36,476 bases of DNA, taken from IMG/VR virus record IMGVR_UViG_3300042564_000096, positions 1 through 36,476 of that record; one strand, written 5' to 3'. Source of the DNA: a virus. Positions 8,045 to 16,919 of the stretch are shown piece after piece; the first letter of the stretch is position 1; each line of letters opens with the position of its first letter. The notes beneath the pieces were generated by a model. The model was given only the letters and a program-made list of their open reading frames with translations, was not told the origin of the DNA and ran no database searches. The position numbers and the translations under genes are program-made.

Positions 8045-9010
8045 TTATCCCAAGAAGAATTCTAGAGGGGCTGACTTAGACATTAGGGAATCTTCTAGAT
8101 CCTTAATTTCTCCAACAGCTTCATCATATAACTTATCTCCATCTAATGTAACACCACCTGGAAGTTGAATGCCAGAGAATTTCTTAATGTTAGTTGCCCA
8201 CTGTTTTTTAAACAATGCTATAACATAATGCTTTAACCAAGACTCATCCCATACTTTACTGGCTTCTGCTGGATCTAAAGCACGGTAACATTCAACAACT
8301 ACAAAGTCGCCGAGTGCTACGTCAGCATCCCAGTTCATATCAAGATAAAGTTTACTGTTACGACGATTAAAACGGAACATTGGATGTCCATTTAATTCTA
8401 AATCTAGTAGAGCCAAGTGACTCATAACAGTTTTGTAATAAATGATAGATGTAGATGTTAAATCATACAAGTCATTTAAGCGCAATTGATATTGCAGGTC
8501 AAATAAACTCTTAGAAGATGATGCTTGGCTGAATGGTAACACACGTGTAATACCATAAACCAAATCTGGAACAGTTATGTATCTTTTATCCCAAACACCT
8601 AATGTGCAAGCTGGAGTCCCAAGAACTGCAGTGACTCCACTATTTGTACCCGTAAGTGTTTCGCCAGCTACAAAAGTTCCTTCAACGTGCGTTACTAATA
8701 ATGTTGTTCCTACCGATGCTCTTGAAGTTTCACGTTGAACTTTAGCTACAGCACCAGAAGTTCCACCAACAACAATTTCTCCTAATGCGAAATTCTCAGC
8801 GACAGATGTTGTAAGTTTAATTTCTGAAGCACTAATGTTAAATTTTGTGTATACCTTTTCGATACCATCAGGATGATAAACTCTCCAGTACTCTAGTGCT
8901 TCATCTAGACGATCCTCTAGCTGATCATCATCAGCATTAATTTCAACTACAGGATGTCCAAGTGCACGTAGGCAGTACTGTTTTAACTGATCTCTAGAAG
9001 CTACTGCCAT
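8045..9010 (-). CDS. gp13: Neck protein (gp13)
   Basis: This 321-residue protein is near T4 gp13 in length (309). It is the head-completion/neck protein. The N-terminus, RDQLKQYCLRALGHPVVEIN followed by 'ADDDQLEDRLDEALEYWRVY', is the signature of gp13 in T4-like environmental phages. Further typical parts are ITVPDLVYGITRVLPF, 'SLFDLQYQLRLNDLYDLT', 'MSHLALLDLELNGHPMFRFN' and the C-terminal 'LPGGVTLDGDKLYDEAVGEI'. Residues about 62-140 look inserted: FALGEIVVGGTSGAVAKV and FVAGETLTGTNSGVTAVL form two units of a 'GExxxGxxSGxxAxV' module also present in the DUF4815 protein. A good AAGGTGAT ribosome site precedes the ATG. The next gene follows after one base. Confidence 0.95.
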   Translation of the reverse strand: MAVASRDQLKQYCLRALGHPVVEINADDDQLEDRLDEALEYWRVYHPDGIEKVYTKFNISASEIKLTTSVAENFALGEIVVGGTSGAVAKVQRETSRASVGTTLLVTHVEGTFVAGETLTGTNSGVTAVLGTPACTLGVWDKRYITVPDLVYGITRVLPFSQASSSKSLFDLQYQLRLNDLYDLTSTSIIYYKTVMSHLALLDLELNGHPMFRFNRRNSKLYLDMNWDADVALGDFVVVECYRALDPAEASKVWDESWLKHYVIALFKKQWATNIKKFSGIQLPGGVTLDGDKLYDEAVGEIKDLEDSLMSKSAPLEFFLG

Positions 9011-9020
9011 TTATATCACC

Positions 9021-9794
9021 TTATGCCTTGAATTGCGTTTGTACAGCAAAAACTGTAAATGTTGAACCAGCAGTTTTAATAATTGTGTATGTATAATGAT
9101 CTTGCCCAGATGCATTACCTTTAGTTGGTGCACCACCAGACCATGTAGTGGTAACACCAGAGGTAGTACCATCAATATTAACTGATGTATTATAATAAGC
9201 AGTGCCACCTTGTGGAACGATAAATGCAACAGTGATGGCATCACCAGTAGTCATGACAGAGTTTAATGTAGTTCCAGAGTTACCCCGAATATTAATAGAC
9301 CAGTTAGCAGAAGCATTAGATGTATAGTAAAGAACTGCTTGCGTGAGGTAATCAAAAACTACTGAGGAATTAGCAGCAGTGGCAGAAACAGTAACAAACT
9401 CTCGAACCCCAGTTATGAATACATTACTTAAAGATGGTGCAGTTCCAAGTACGTTTGCACCAGTACCAGTACTACTAGTAACACCTGTACCGCCATTGGC
9501 AACAGGTAATGTGCCAGTAACACCACTAGTTAGTGGAAGACCAGTGCAACTCGTCAATGTTCCAGAAGATGGAGTTCCAAGAACTGGCGTTGTTAGAGTT
9601 GGACTAGTTAATGTTTTATTAGTGAATGTTTCTGTGCCAGCTAGAGTTGCTAGAGTACCAGTACTGGTAGGCAGTGTAATTGTGGCAGAACTGTTAAGAA
9701 TACCACAGCCAGTGAGATCTAAATTATCTGAGTTTGGGATTTCGGCAATCTGACTTGTCGAAGAGTTTACAATGAGAGGGAATCTGTTAGCCAT
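9021..9794 (-). CDS. Small tail fibre protein with shared C-terminal tip domain (257 aa)
   Basis: This is a fibre-type protein in three parts. Residues 1-33, MANRFPLIVNSSTSQIAEIP plus 'NSDNLDLTGCG', are a short N-terminal motif seen in fibres of environmental phages and probably attach it to the virion. Residues 34-130 are low-complexity shaft repeats ([43 protein letters not shown]). Residues 132-257 are a compact domain (VFDYLTQAVLYYTSNASANW, then TAYYNTSVNIDGTTSGVTTT) that is clearly related to the C-terminus of the 406-residue fibre at 21795-23015. A perfect late-promoter match lies 18 bases before the ATG, and an AGGAAAAG site is present. Its position just before gp13 corresponds to T4 wac (fibritin), but no sequence similarity to wac is visible. 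Confidence 0.8.
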   Translation of the reverse strand: MANRFPLIVNSSTSQIAEIPNSDNLDLTGCGILNSSATITLPTSTGTLATLAGTETFTNKTLTSPTLTTPVLGTPSSGTLTSCTGLPLTSGVTGTLPVANGGTGVTSSTGTGANVLGTAPSLSNVFITGVREFVTVSATAANSSVVFDYLTQAVLYYTSNASANWSINIRGNSGTTLNSVMTTGDAITVAFIVPQGGTAYYNTSVNIDGTTSGVTTTWSGGAPTKGNASGQDHYTYTIIKTAGSTFTVFAVQTQFKA

Positions 9795-9812
9795 GTTCTT
9801 TTCCTAATTGAT

Positions 9813-9820
9813 TATTTATA
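9813..9820 (-). promoter_or_regulatory. Late promoter TATAAATA before the 257-aa fibre gene
   Basis: There is an exact match on the minus strand to the T4 late promoter element TATAAATA, which in T4 is read by the gp55 sigma factor with gp33 and gp45. It overlaps the stop codon of the preceding fibre gene and is 18 bases from the next ATG. It could drive the small fibre and the neck/terminase block that follows. Confidence 0.6.
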
Positions 9821-12800
9821 GAGATAATGTTACTTCTGTGTTTGCTGATCTACCGATAACAGTAAGAGAACCGCTAGTCACAGAAATTGTTACCGCAGTA
9901 GATCTAGTACCAACTACTAAGTTTTTCGTGATAGTTGCTGTAGAAGCAGAAGTTATCAAACCTTTGGCATTAACTGTTATTACAGGAACCGCACTAGCAG
10001 AACCGAATTGTCCTATGTTGGAGTTTACAGTAGCTAAAGTAGATGTACCAGTTACGTTTCCAGAACCATTGAATGACGCTGATGTCCAAGCAACATCACC
10101 AGTCATGGCAATAGTGCGACCAGTAGTTAATGTAGCAGCAGAGCCTGTAGTGTTTTGATTTAGTGTTGGTACATCTGCTGCTTGTATCGCTGACATAACA
10201 ACATCGGTGCCATCACCACGTAGATATTGACCTGCAGTCACTGAACCAGCAAGCGCATCCATTGCAGCTTGACGGGTGGTTTGTCCTGTACCACCATTAG
10301 CAATTGCCACTGTTCCACTTACGTTTGTAGCGTTACCAGTTAAAGTGCCAACAAACGATGTAGAAGTAACTGAACTTAAACCAGCGATGGTTGTCGCAGT
10401 AGCACCAAGAGAAATTGAAGTAGAACCGACAGTTACAGAACTGTTTGCTAAGTTAGCGTTAGTGATACCAGCAGAACCAGAAAGATTACTATTAGTAAGA
10501 CCAGAAATTGTATTTGAGCCAGCAGCGATTGTTTTGTTGGTTAGAGTTTCAGAGCCAGCTAATGTTGCCAGTGTACCAGTAGTTGGTAGAGTTAAACCAG
10601 TAGTACCAGTAGTAGTTAATGTAGTAGCATGAGTACCAGAAGTAGTAAGGTTACCACCAAGAGTAATTGTCTTACCAGAGTTATTTACTCCAGTACCACC
10701 ATATTGACCAGCAATAACAGATGCATTCCAAGTACCAGATGTTAGAGTTCCAACTGCAGTAATCTGAGTTTGGGAAGCGTTAACAGAGTATTGAGTACCA
10801 GCTAATGTTAAACCAGTCCCAGCAGAATAAATCTGCGCAGAAGAAATTTGAGTAAAGTTAATTGCAGTCGTACCAACGGTAATAGTTCCCGTGGTATTCA
10901 TAACATACAACTCACCAGCACCAGTATTACCTTCTTTTACATAGAAAGCATCACCAGCACCTAAACCATTTGGATCACCGACAGCAGCATTATCTGCATC
11001 AGTTGCACGAGTTAAAACCCAATTGACAGAACCAGAACCAACAGCAGTAACAGTATAAACACCATTATGAGCAGCATTTGCTTGTGTATAAATTAAAACA
11101 CGATCATCTATACTTAATGTAATACCATCAATAACTAATGCAGCTTGAGTTCCAGAATTTGTTAAAGTAGCACCAACACCAGCAGTTCCATTAGCATAAG
11201 TTGCAGTTAGAGCAGTTGGCGATTCAACACGAACAGGTGCGTGGTAGTGAAGAGAAGATGCCGCTATAGTATCAACATACTGTTTGGTTGCAACATCAGT
11301 AGCCACAGTTGGTTCAGCAACATTGGTAACCTTATTGGCACCAACGTCAATAGTTTTAGTAGAACCAATAGTTAGGTTGCCAAGAGTTGTTGTCCCTGTG
11401 ACACCTAATGTTCCAGCAATGGCAGTATTACCTGTTGTATCAGCAACAGTAAATGCATTGGTATCAACTGCAATACCGCCATTGGCATTTAATGCACCAG
11501 TTAAGGTAGTTACACCAGTAACACCTAATGTTCCACCAATCGCAGTATTACCAGTAGTATCTGCGACAGTAAAGGCAGTACTATCCATAGTAAGACCACC
11601 ATTAAGAACAGTGGCACCAGTAACTGTCAATGTTCCAGCAATCGCAGTATTACCTGTTGTATCAGCAACAGTAAAGGCATTGGTATCCACAGAGATACCA
11701 CCATTTGCAGCCAATGCACCAGTAAGCGTAGTTACACCAGTAACACCTAATGTTCCACCAACAGTAGCATTACCATTTGCAGCAAGAGATATATTACCAT
11801 TTACAGACACGCCACCATTGGCATTTAATGAACCTGTTAAAGTAGTAATTCCAGTAACTGCTAAAGTAGTGCTAGCAGTAATTGCTTTTGCCGCTAATGT
11901 AGTATTTGCCACAGTTAGAGTGCCAGTTGCAGCACCAAGATTCAAAGCAGTAGCTGCACCAAAAGCATTAACAGTAGTTAAATTTGTATCAAATAGAGTT
12001 AGCGTACCAGTAGAAGTAGAAGCAATCGTTGGAGATGCTCCATTCATATTTAATGTAGTAGCATTACCAAGAGTTACAGTAGCATTATTAATAGAAGCAG
12101 TACCAGTAGTAGCACCAATAGTTAAAGCAGTTGCTGCACCGAAAGCATTAACAGTAGTGGCAGTTGTATTTAATAAAGCAACTGTTGTTTGACCAGCAGT
12201 AATGGAAGTAGCATTTGGTAATGAAATTGTAGCATTGTTTATGTAACTAGTGCCTGTAGATGAACCCATCGACAATGTTGTAGCACCCTGTCCGAAGTTG
12301 ATAGTAGTGGCAGTTGCATTAAACACATTCTGAGTAGTTTGTGTTCCGACAATAGTGCCAGTATAATCTTTAAGGTTAGTTCGATTCCACTGACCCACTT
12401 GGGTTGCTGCAGTTCCTGCAGAATCTTCAGCATAAAAATCTAGATCACCATTTGATGCTGCAGCAGATGTTTCTGCTTGAATAAAAGTAAATCCATCAAC
12501 AGATTTAACACCACCAAGAGATGCCCATGCTGATGCAGCATATCCTTCAAAAGAAGAGATAGTACTATTGTAGCGGATCATACCAGTTGCTGGAGTTCCT
12601 GGACGCTGCCCAGTTGTACCAACAGGAATTTTCCAGTTGCTTGTACCAGTGGCAGTTAGAATATTTAAGCCAGCCAATGAAGTGCTAGAACTACCAAGAG
12701 CAATAACAGTAGTACCAATAGTAACGTCAGCAGTTGCCCATGATGGTGCATAACCAGCACCTTCTGAACGTAAGAATGTACCTGAAGCACCAGCAGTAAT

Positions 12801-13280
12801 GAAAGTAGATAGATTAGTATCAGACTGAATAATTAACTGACCAGCAGAACCACCAGCAATGTTAGTTGCAGTAGTTGCTAGAGTAGCAGTACCTACAGAG
12901 AGAGAAGAACCAGCAACCCATGTTGGAGCACCAGTACCACCAGATACTAAAATTTGACCAGAAGTTCCTGGACTATTTATTGCTAAACCACTAGAAGTAG
13001 AATATGGTATAGCACCAGCAGCAGCAGTAAGAGCAGAACCTGTACCACCATATGGCAAACCAACGGCATTACCTTGCCAAACAGAACCAGTACTGAATGT
13101 TTTATTCAGAGCAGTCTGCGAAGAGACGTTGTTAAGCATGGTAGAACCACCACCTGCGGTAGTTCCGTCATGAAGACGAATTGTTTTTAGATCGGTGTCA
13201 ACAGACAATTCACCCTGCGCTCCAGTGAACGCATTGTTCTGAGTTGTTGTACCTCGTCTAAATTGTACTTGTGTTGACAT
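9816..13280 (-). CDS. Long repetitive tail fibre protein with Mtd_N-like N-terminus (1154 aa)
   Basis: The N-terminus (STQVQFRRGTTTQNNAFTGA, 'GELSVDTDLKTIRLHDGTT') has the pattern of the small N-terminal domain found in major tropism determinant-type phage receptor proteins (Mtd_N), likely the virion anchor. The rest is a long Ala/Thr/Gly/Val-rich beta shaft. About residues 470-640 hold tandem units of 34-40 residues (GVTTLTGALNANGGI, VDTNAFTVADTTGNTAIAGT). A KQYVDTIAASSLHYHAPV segment starts a globular domain of about 150 residues. Next come [20 protein letters not shown] repeats. No transmembrane segment, catalytic motif or chaperone domain is visible. An AGAGGAAAAC ribosome site precedes the ATG. 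It is probably a long fibre contacting the host surface; the true attachment site is unknown. Confidence 0.85.
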   Translation of the reverse strand: MSTQVQFRRGTTTQNNAFTGAQGELSVDTDLKTIRLHDGTTAGGGSTMLNNVSSQTALNKTFSTGSVWQGNAVGLPYGGTGSALTAAAGAIPYSTSSGLAINSPGTSGQILVSGGTGAPTWVAGSSLSVGTATLATTATNIAGGSAGQLIIQSDTNLSTFITAGASGTFLRSEGAGYAPSWATADVTIGTTVIALGSSSTSLAGLNILTATGTSNWKIPVGTTGQRPGTPATGMIRYNSTISSFEGYAASAWASLGGVKSVDGFTFIQAETSAAASNGDLDFYAEDSAGTAATQVGQWNRTNLKDYTGTIVGTQTTQNVFNATATTINFGQGATTLSMGSSTGTSYINNATISLPNATSITAGQTTVALLNTTATTVNAFGAATALTIGATTGTASINNATVTLGNATTLNMNGASPTIASTSTGTLTLFDTNLTTVNAFGAATALNLGAATGTLTVANTTLAAKAITASTTLAVTGITTLTGSLNANGGVSVNGNISLAANGNATVGGTLGVTGVTTLTGALAANGGISVDTNAFTVADTTGNTAIAGTLTVTGATVLNGGLTMDSTAFTVADTTGNTAIGGTLGVTGVTTLTGALNANGGIAVDTNAFTVADTTGNTAIAGTLGVTGTTTLGNLTIGSTKTIDVGANKVTNVAEPTVATDVATKQYVDTIAASSLHYHAPVRVESPTALTATYANGTAGVGATLTNSGTQAALVIDGITLSIDDRVLIYTQANAAHNGVYTVTAVGSGSVNWVLTRATDADNAAVGDPNGLGAGDAFYVKEGNTGAGELYVMNTTGTITVGTTAINFTQISSAQIYSAGTGLTLAGTQYSVNASQTQITAVGTLTSGTWNASVIAGQYGGTGVNNSGKTITLGGNLTTSGTHATTLTTTGTTGLTLPTTGTLATLAGSETLTNKTIAAGSNTISGLTNSNLSGSAGITNANLANSSVTVGSTSISLGATATTIAGLSSVTSTSFVGTLTGNATNVSGTVAIANGGTGQTTRQAAMDALAGSVTAGQYLRGDGTDVVMSAIQAADVPTLNQNTTGSAATLTTGRTIAMTGDVAWTSASFNGSGNVTGTSTLATVNSNIGQFGSASAVPVITVNAKGLITSASTATITKNLVVGTRSTAVTISVTSGSLTVIGRSANTEVTLSL
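11395..11870 (-). repeat. Tandem repeats of about 102-120 bp within the 1154-aa fibre gene
   Basis: About four imperfect units of 34-40 codons follow one another. The units share VTGVTTLTGAL, ANGGI, VDTNAFTVADTTGNTAI and GGT. On the plus strand the recurring phrase is CAGTATTACCTGTTGTATC and variants, at 11421, 11541 and 11646. Because the similarity is at DNA level, unit number could change by recombination. Confidence 0.8.
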
Positions 13281-13303
13281 AGTTTTCCTCTAATTCGATA
13301 TAT

Positions 13304-16183
13304 TTAGGCTTGTGCTTCTGACCAGAACAAGTTTACTGATACTGTTGCTGCATTGGTTGAAGAAAGATTTCTAACAACAACTGCTAAAACGTCTGGACCA
13401 TCAGGATAGTTAGAATAACCACCAATAGCAGAGTTTGTTAATTCTTTCAACTGCGATAAGTCAATCTCAGCGAAACCATTTGGCTGACCAAGAGTTGAGA
13501 AGTTTTGCTCACCTGGAGTTGCAGCAGTTGAAGTGCTGGTGGAAATCTGAGCAAAAGAAGGTTGTGAACCAAGAGCAGTAGTATTAACAGCAGTCCAAGT
13601 TAATGATGATGCATCAATATTACCTGGATTCAAAATACCATAAACTTGTACAGACTGGTCTGATTGAACTTGTAGTTTTTGTAGCAACAGTTGAGAACGA
13701 TTAATAAGATCTCGATCACCAAAGTTACCAGCAATTGAGTTTGATACTGATGGTGCTAGACGCAAGAAGAACTGCGTTTCAGAAGAACTTGCAGCAATAC
13801 TATTACCGATACCAGCATAGTTAAAATAGTAGCCACGATCAGAGTCAAAACCACCATCCATAATATAAGAAGAACCCCAGTGGTTAACAATTGGAGCGCA
13901 AGTACATGTAATTAAAGTTACTGCATTATAGCCATTACCAACTGCGTGGCTTGCCGCTGTACCACCAGAGAATGTTTTACTAGAACCACCAACGAACATG
14001 GTAAACGATGCACCACGAGTACATCCAGTTAATGTATTACCAGTCTTACCAGTATATGTAATATATTCACTATCAATAAGAATAGTACCACCAGTAGCTG
14101 GGAAACGAGAAGCATCATATAATACAACTGAAGTAACTGAACTATTCATAGCAGTTGCTAAACGATCTCGAGCAGATTCATTAATCGCTTGATAACGAAC
14201 CGCACTGTTACCAGTACGCATGTACGCTTCATCGTTCACGTTATTTTGTTTCATACGATGAACAGGAATCATATTACCATCTGGACCACGGAGCATGAAG
14301 TCGATAAAACCAGCACCATACCAAGAGAATGAAATTCCCAACATCTGCATTTTATTCAGATTAACTGCATATCCAGAAATGCCAGTACCATCAATCTTGT
14401 CAAAATTAAACTGAGACTGTGGAATACGTTGATCAATAACGTGGGCGATCTTAATGCCTGAAGAGTTATTAACGCCACGATATTCTGGATTGATGGTCAT
14501 GGTAGTATCATCGGTAATAGAACCAACACGATATGTCATACCACGAATAACAATACTATCGCCAACTTTTAACTGTTGAGTGAATCGAGTTGATGAACCA
14601 GTAATTGCTTGCGAACCAGCAGTAACAGAAACGAAACCAGATAATTGATAAGTTGCAGAACGCTTAACGACTGCTAATTCTTGTCCATCAAATTCCCAGA
14701 ATAATCCATTTTGATCATCAAAAGCACCAACACGAGTAGATGCGCCAATCCAATTTTTAACAGTAACACGTGGAAGGTTAGTAATAACAGCAGTAGTACT
14801 GCCAAGAGTACCTTGAGCAGAAACAGTAAATGTAGACTCATTCGTGATAGAAACTACACCATACGTGCCGTTGTATCCAGAAGTAACAACACCTGCAATT
14901 TCAACAGTGCATCCAGCTTGTAAACCATGATCAACCTCAGTTGATACAGTAATAACAGAACCAACAGTGGTGGCTGAAGCAGAAATTTGGTCAAGGTTTA
15001 GAACTGGATTGAATAAAACACCAGAAGTCCAAAGAATACCTTTACCTGATTGGTAACGCATATATTTCTTAGTTTGACGGGAAATAGAGGCACCATGAGA
15101 AGGTAGGAATGTTCCAAGGTTTACACCACCATCGAATGGTCTATGTTGAACGAAAGCATCAGAGCGAGTATAAGTTGTGGCAACAATACTAGAGTTTTGC
15201 ACTGCACCACCAACTCTAGCAGTAAATGTAAATGTCGTAGCAGATGGAACAGTTTCAACGAAAAAGTTACCACCCATTAAGGTGTGGTTTGTTCCAGAAG
15301 AAGTAACAATATTAACAATTGGAGCACCAGCAACCAAGCCATGATTTGCTGAACATGTTACTGTAATAATAGATGGCGATGCTGCATTAGAAGAATATCC
15401 AGTAATAGGTAATTCAGAACCAGCATAGAAACCACCACGACGTGCATACGTAGATTGATTAAAAACAGAAGTTCCATTGGTTCCTACAATACCTTTAGCA
15501 AAGTATGTAAACGTAGTTGAAGAAGGAACAGAAGAAATAACGAATGCGCCTTCAGAACGAGAAGCAGTTGCAACACCAGCACAACCGAAGATAATAACTG
15601 GAGTTGCAACAGAAAGTCCATGAGCCTGAGAACATGTAACAGTCATAACAGATGGATTACCACCATCTGATGTAATATCAGTAATAAACAAGTCAAGTCC
15701 TGGCTTCTCATAGATACCTGGAATACCACGGATATCTGAATAGTTCTGCCACTTAGTTGGCTGAAGACCATACTCAAAGTCAGCGTCAATTAATGACTGA
15801 GGATTAGCAACACGTTGACGTTCAATAGCGTCAACACCGAAACCATATGGGCGAACTACATTGCCAATATATTTTGGAGCATCAGAGTAAATAGCAAGTT
15901 TGTCAGATGATAACATTGATGCTGTATCAGATGCGAAAGTAACTGTAGTTACACCAACCTGCTCAGAGTATTGATTTGAACCACCCATGAAAGTAGTATC
16001 AGTGGCATCGTAAGAGATAGTACCATTCTTTGTTGGATCACCAATAGCGTAGATGTTTGTCTGCTGTGTTTTGTTCGCAATAATCAAAAGCTGAGTTAAG
16101 TCAACTTTACCAGGAAACTTAACAGTTCCTGATCCCGCTACATTTGGAGAGAAAATATATTTTTCAACTAACTGGCGTGCCAT
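13304..16183 (-). CDS. Large virion structural protein with HGL-type modules (959 aa)
   Basis: This is a non-repetitive structural protein of the kind found among tail/baseplate genes of T4-like environmental phages; its exact role is unknown. The N-terminus (QLVEKYIFSPNVAGSGTVKF) looks conserved. Three modules follow at about residues 176-231, 268-325 and 408-459 (MTVTCSQAHGL, ITVTCSANHGL, ITVSTEVDHGL, each ending near TTFTY/TFTV). Residues 515-570 form a GTxF-type module (SSTRFTQQLKVGDSIVIRGM). Residues 690-725 read FPATGGTILIDSEYITYTGK, a pattern seen in other phage tail proteins. The C-terminal third (CAPIVNHWGSSYIMDGGFD, 'DRGYYFNYAG') appears to be the conserved core domain. An AAGGATAT site lies before the ATG, and the gene starts 9 bases after the preceding stop. 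An anchor plate or fibre-hub role is inferred only from neighbours. Confidence 0.8.
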   Translation of the reverse strand: MARQLVEKYIFSPNVAGSGTVKFPGKVDLTQLLIIANKTQQTNIYAIGDPTKNGTISYDATDTTFMGGSNQYSEQVGVTTVTFASDTASMLSSDKLAIYSDAPKYIGNVVRPYGFGVDAIERQRVANPQSLIDADFEYGLQPTKWQNYSDIRGIPGIYEKPGLDLFITDITSDGGNPSVMTVTCSQAHGLSVATPVIIFGCAGVATASRSEGAFVISSVPSSTTFTYFAKGIVGTNGTSVFNQSTYARRGGFYAGSELPITGYSSNAASPSIITVTCSANHGLVAGAPIVNIVTSSGTNHTLMGGNFFVETVPSATTFTFTARVGGAVQNSSIVATTYTRSDAFVQHRPFDGGVNLGTFLPSHGASISRQTKKYMRYQSGKGILWTSGVLFNPVLNLDQISASATTVGSVITVSTEVDHGLQAGCTVEIAGVVTSGYNGTYGVVSITNESTFTVSAQGTLGSTTAVITNLPRVTVKNWIGASTRVGAFDDQNGLFWEFDGQELAVVKRSATYQLSGFVSVTAGSQAITGSSTRFTQQLKVGDSIVIRGMTYRVGSITDDTTMTINPEYRGVNNSSGIKIAHVIDQRIPQSQFNFDKIDGTGISGYAVNLNKMQMLGISFSWYGAGFIDFMLRGPDGNMIPVHRMKQNNVNDEAYMRTGNSAVRYQAINESARDRLATAMNSSVTSVVLYDASRFPATGGTILIDSEYITYTGKTGNTLTGCTRGASFTMFVGGSSKTFSGGTAASHAVGNGYNAVTLITCTCAPIVNHWGSSYIMDGGFDSDRGYYFNYAGIGNSIAASSSETQFFLRLAPSVSNSIAGNFGDRDLINRSQLLLQKLQVQSDQSVQVYGILNPGNIDASSLTWTAVNTTALGSQPSFAQISTSTSTAATPGEQNFSTLGQPNGFAEIDLSQLKELTNSAIGGYSNYPDGPDVLAVVVRNLSSTNAATVSVNLFWSEAQA

Positions 16184-16192
16184 TGTATATCC

Positions 16193-16840
16193 TTAGAATC
16201 CGAAAATAATTGAGTAACCAAGATAATCTGACTTGATTGACTGATCGATGTTGTTTAGAGAGATAATGCCTGTGAAACTTAATACACCCAAATCGTAAAT
16301 ACTATAGGCAATCTCAGTAATTGTACCTAAATCTTCTTCAATAGTTACATTACTATCGTATACATATCCAAGATCTGATTGAGATGTGGCAAAAACTGCA
16401 GAAGCAACAACTGCATTCGAGTCAGCGTTAATCCAAGCAGAACCAGTATATGTTAAAACCTGCTGGGCTGTTGGGCTACTAATTGCAACATCAGATAAAG
16501 TAGATAATGCAGGAGAAGGTGCAGCAGTCCATGTAAGACCAGTTGGTCCACGAGCAAGGAACTGGCCAGAAGAGCCAGTACTACCATTAATAGAAAGTAG
16601 AGTAGTGGCAGTTAATGCAACTGTACCAGATAAAGCTGGTGATTGAAGTGTTTTTTCTGTTAGGGTTTGTGCACCATCTAATGTGGCAACAGTGACGATG
16701 GCATCTGTACCACCTGGAGATTTTTTGAAGAATAGGTTACCATCATAAGTGTTTAATGCAAGTTCACCCAACGACAAATCTGTCGTTGCAGGATTTTTGC
16801 TCTGTACTGCAGAGCGTTTGATTAAAACTTTATTAGACAT
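16193..16840 (-). CDS. Short tail fibre-like protein (215 aa)
   Basis: It has an N-terminal anchor motif, VLIKRSAVQSKNPATTDLSL plus 'GELALNTYDGNLFFKK', of the same type as the larger fibre at 16920-19946 ([20 protein letters not shown]). A short shaft follows (LDGAQTLTEKTLQSPALSG), then a segment common in phage fibres (PTAQQVLTYTGSAWINAD). The C-terminal 60 residues (YDSNVTIEEDLGTITEIAYS onward) are acidic and unrelated to its neighbours, and may be the distal or oligomerisation end. The start ATG gives the family N-terminus. Upstream are tandem hairpins separating it from the longer fibre gene. I cannot tell whether it is a stand-alone fibre or a truncated paralogue of the larger one. Confidence 0.75.
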   Translation of the reverse strand: MSNKVLIKRSAVQSKNPATTDLSLGELALNTYDGNLFFKKSPGGTDAIVTVATLDGAQTLTEKTLQSPALSGTVALTATTLLSINGSTGSSGQFLARGPTGLTWTAAPSPALSTLSDVAISSPTAQQVLTYTGSAWINADSNAVVASAVFATSQSDLGYVYDSNVTIEEDLGTITEIAYSIYDLGVLSFTGIISLNNIDQSIKSDYLGYSIIFGF

Positions 16841-16867
16841 TATAACCTATTCTATCTAGAAAACGAA

Positions 16868-16903
16868 CCCAGTATATACTGGGATGGGGAATTTCACCCC
16901 ATC
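16868..16903 (-). terminator. Tandem hairpins after the 1008-aa fibre gene
   Basis: Read on the minus strand, a GATGGGG/CCCCATC stem with a 7-base loop is followed at once by the perfect 16-base palindrome CCCAGTATATACTGGG and then TTCGTTTTCT. The second stem plus T-rich tail resembles a Rho-independent terminator for the 1008-residue fibre gene. The two stems share one base, so their folding may compete at the junction. Confidence 0.6.
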
Positions 16904-16919
16904 AATTATTTAGTGTTAC

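Noticed and set aside
9001-9020. TATAAATG strings touching the start codons of gp13 and gp8 as promoters
   Set aside because: They overlap the ATG itself, so a transcript starting from them would lack the start codon. They are a by-product of A-rich leader sequence.
9011-9244. Minus-strand 77-aa frame overlapping the 257-aa fibre
   Set aside because: It is a shadow frame inside a well-supported fibre gene, with Leu/His-rich nonsense composition.
11395-11870. CRISPR-like array
   Set aside because: The repeats are long, imperfect, in frame and continuous with a coding fibre shaft; there are no regular spacers.
11284-12192. Long plus-strand open frame (302 aa) antisense to the 1154-aa fibre, and similar ones at 18859-19365, 16990-17544, 9808-10158, 10276-10632
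   Set aside because: They lie exactly opposite repetitive Ala/Thr/Val-rich fibre genes whose codon use avoids stops on the complement. Their translations are V/A/P-rich low complexity with no family pattern, and the sense genes are well supported.
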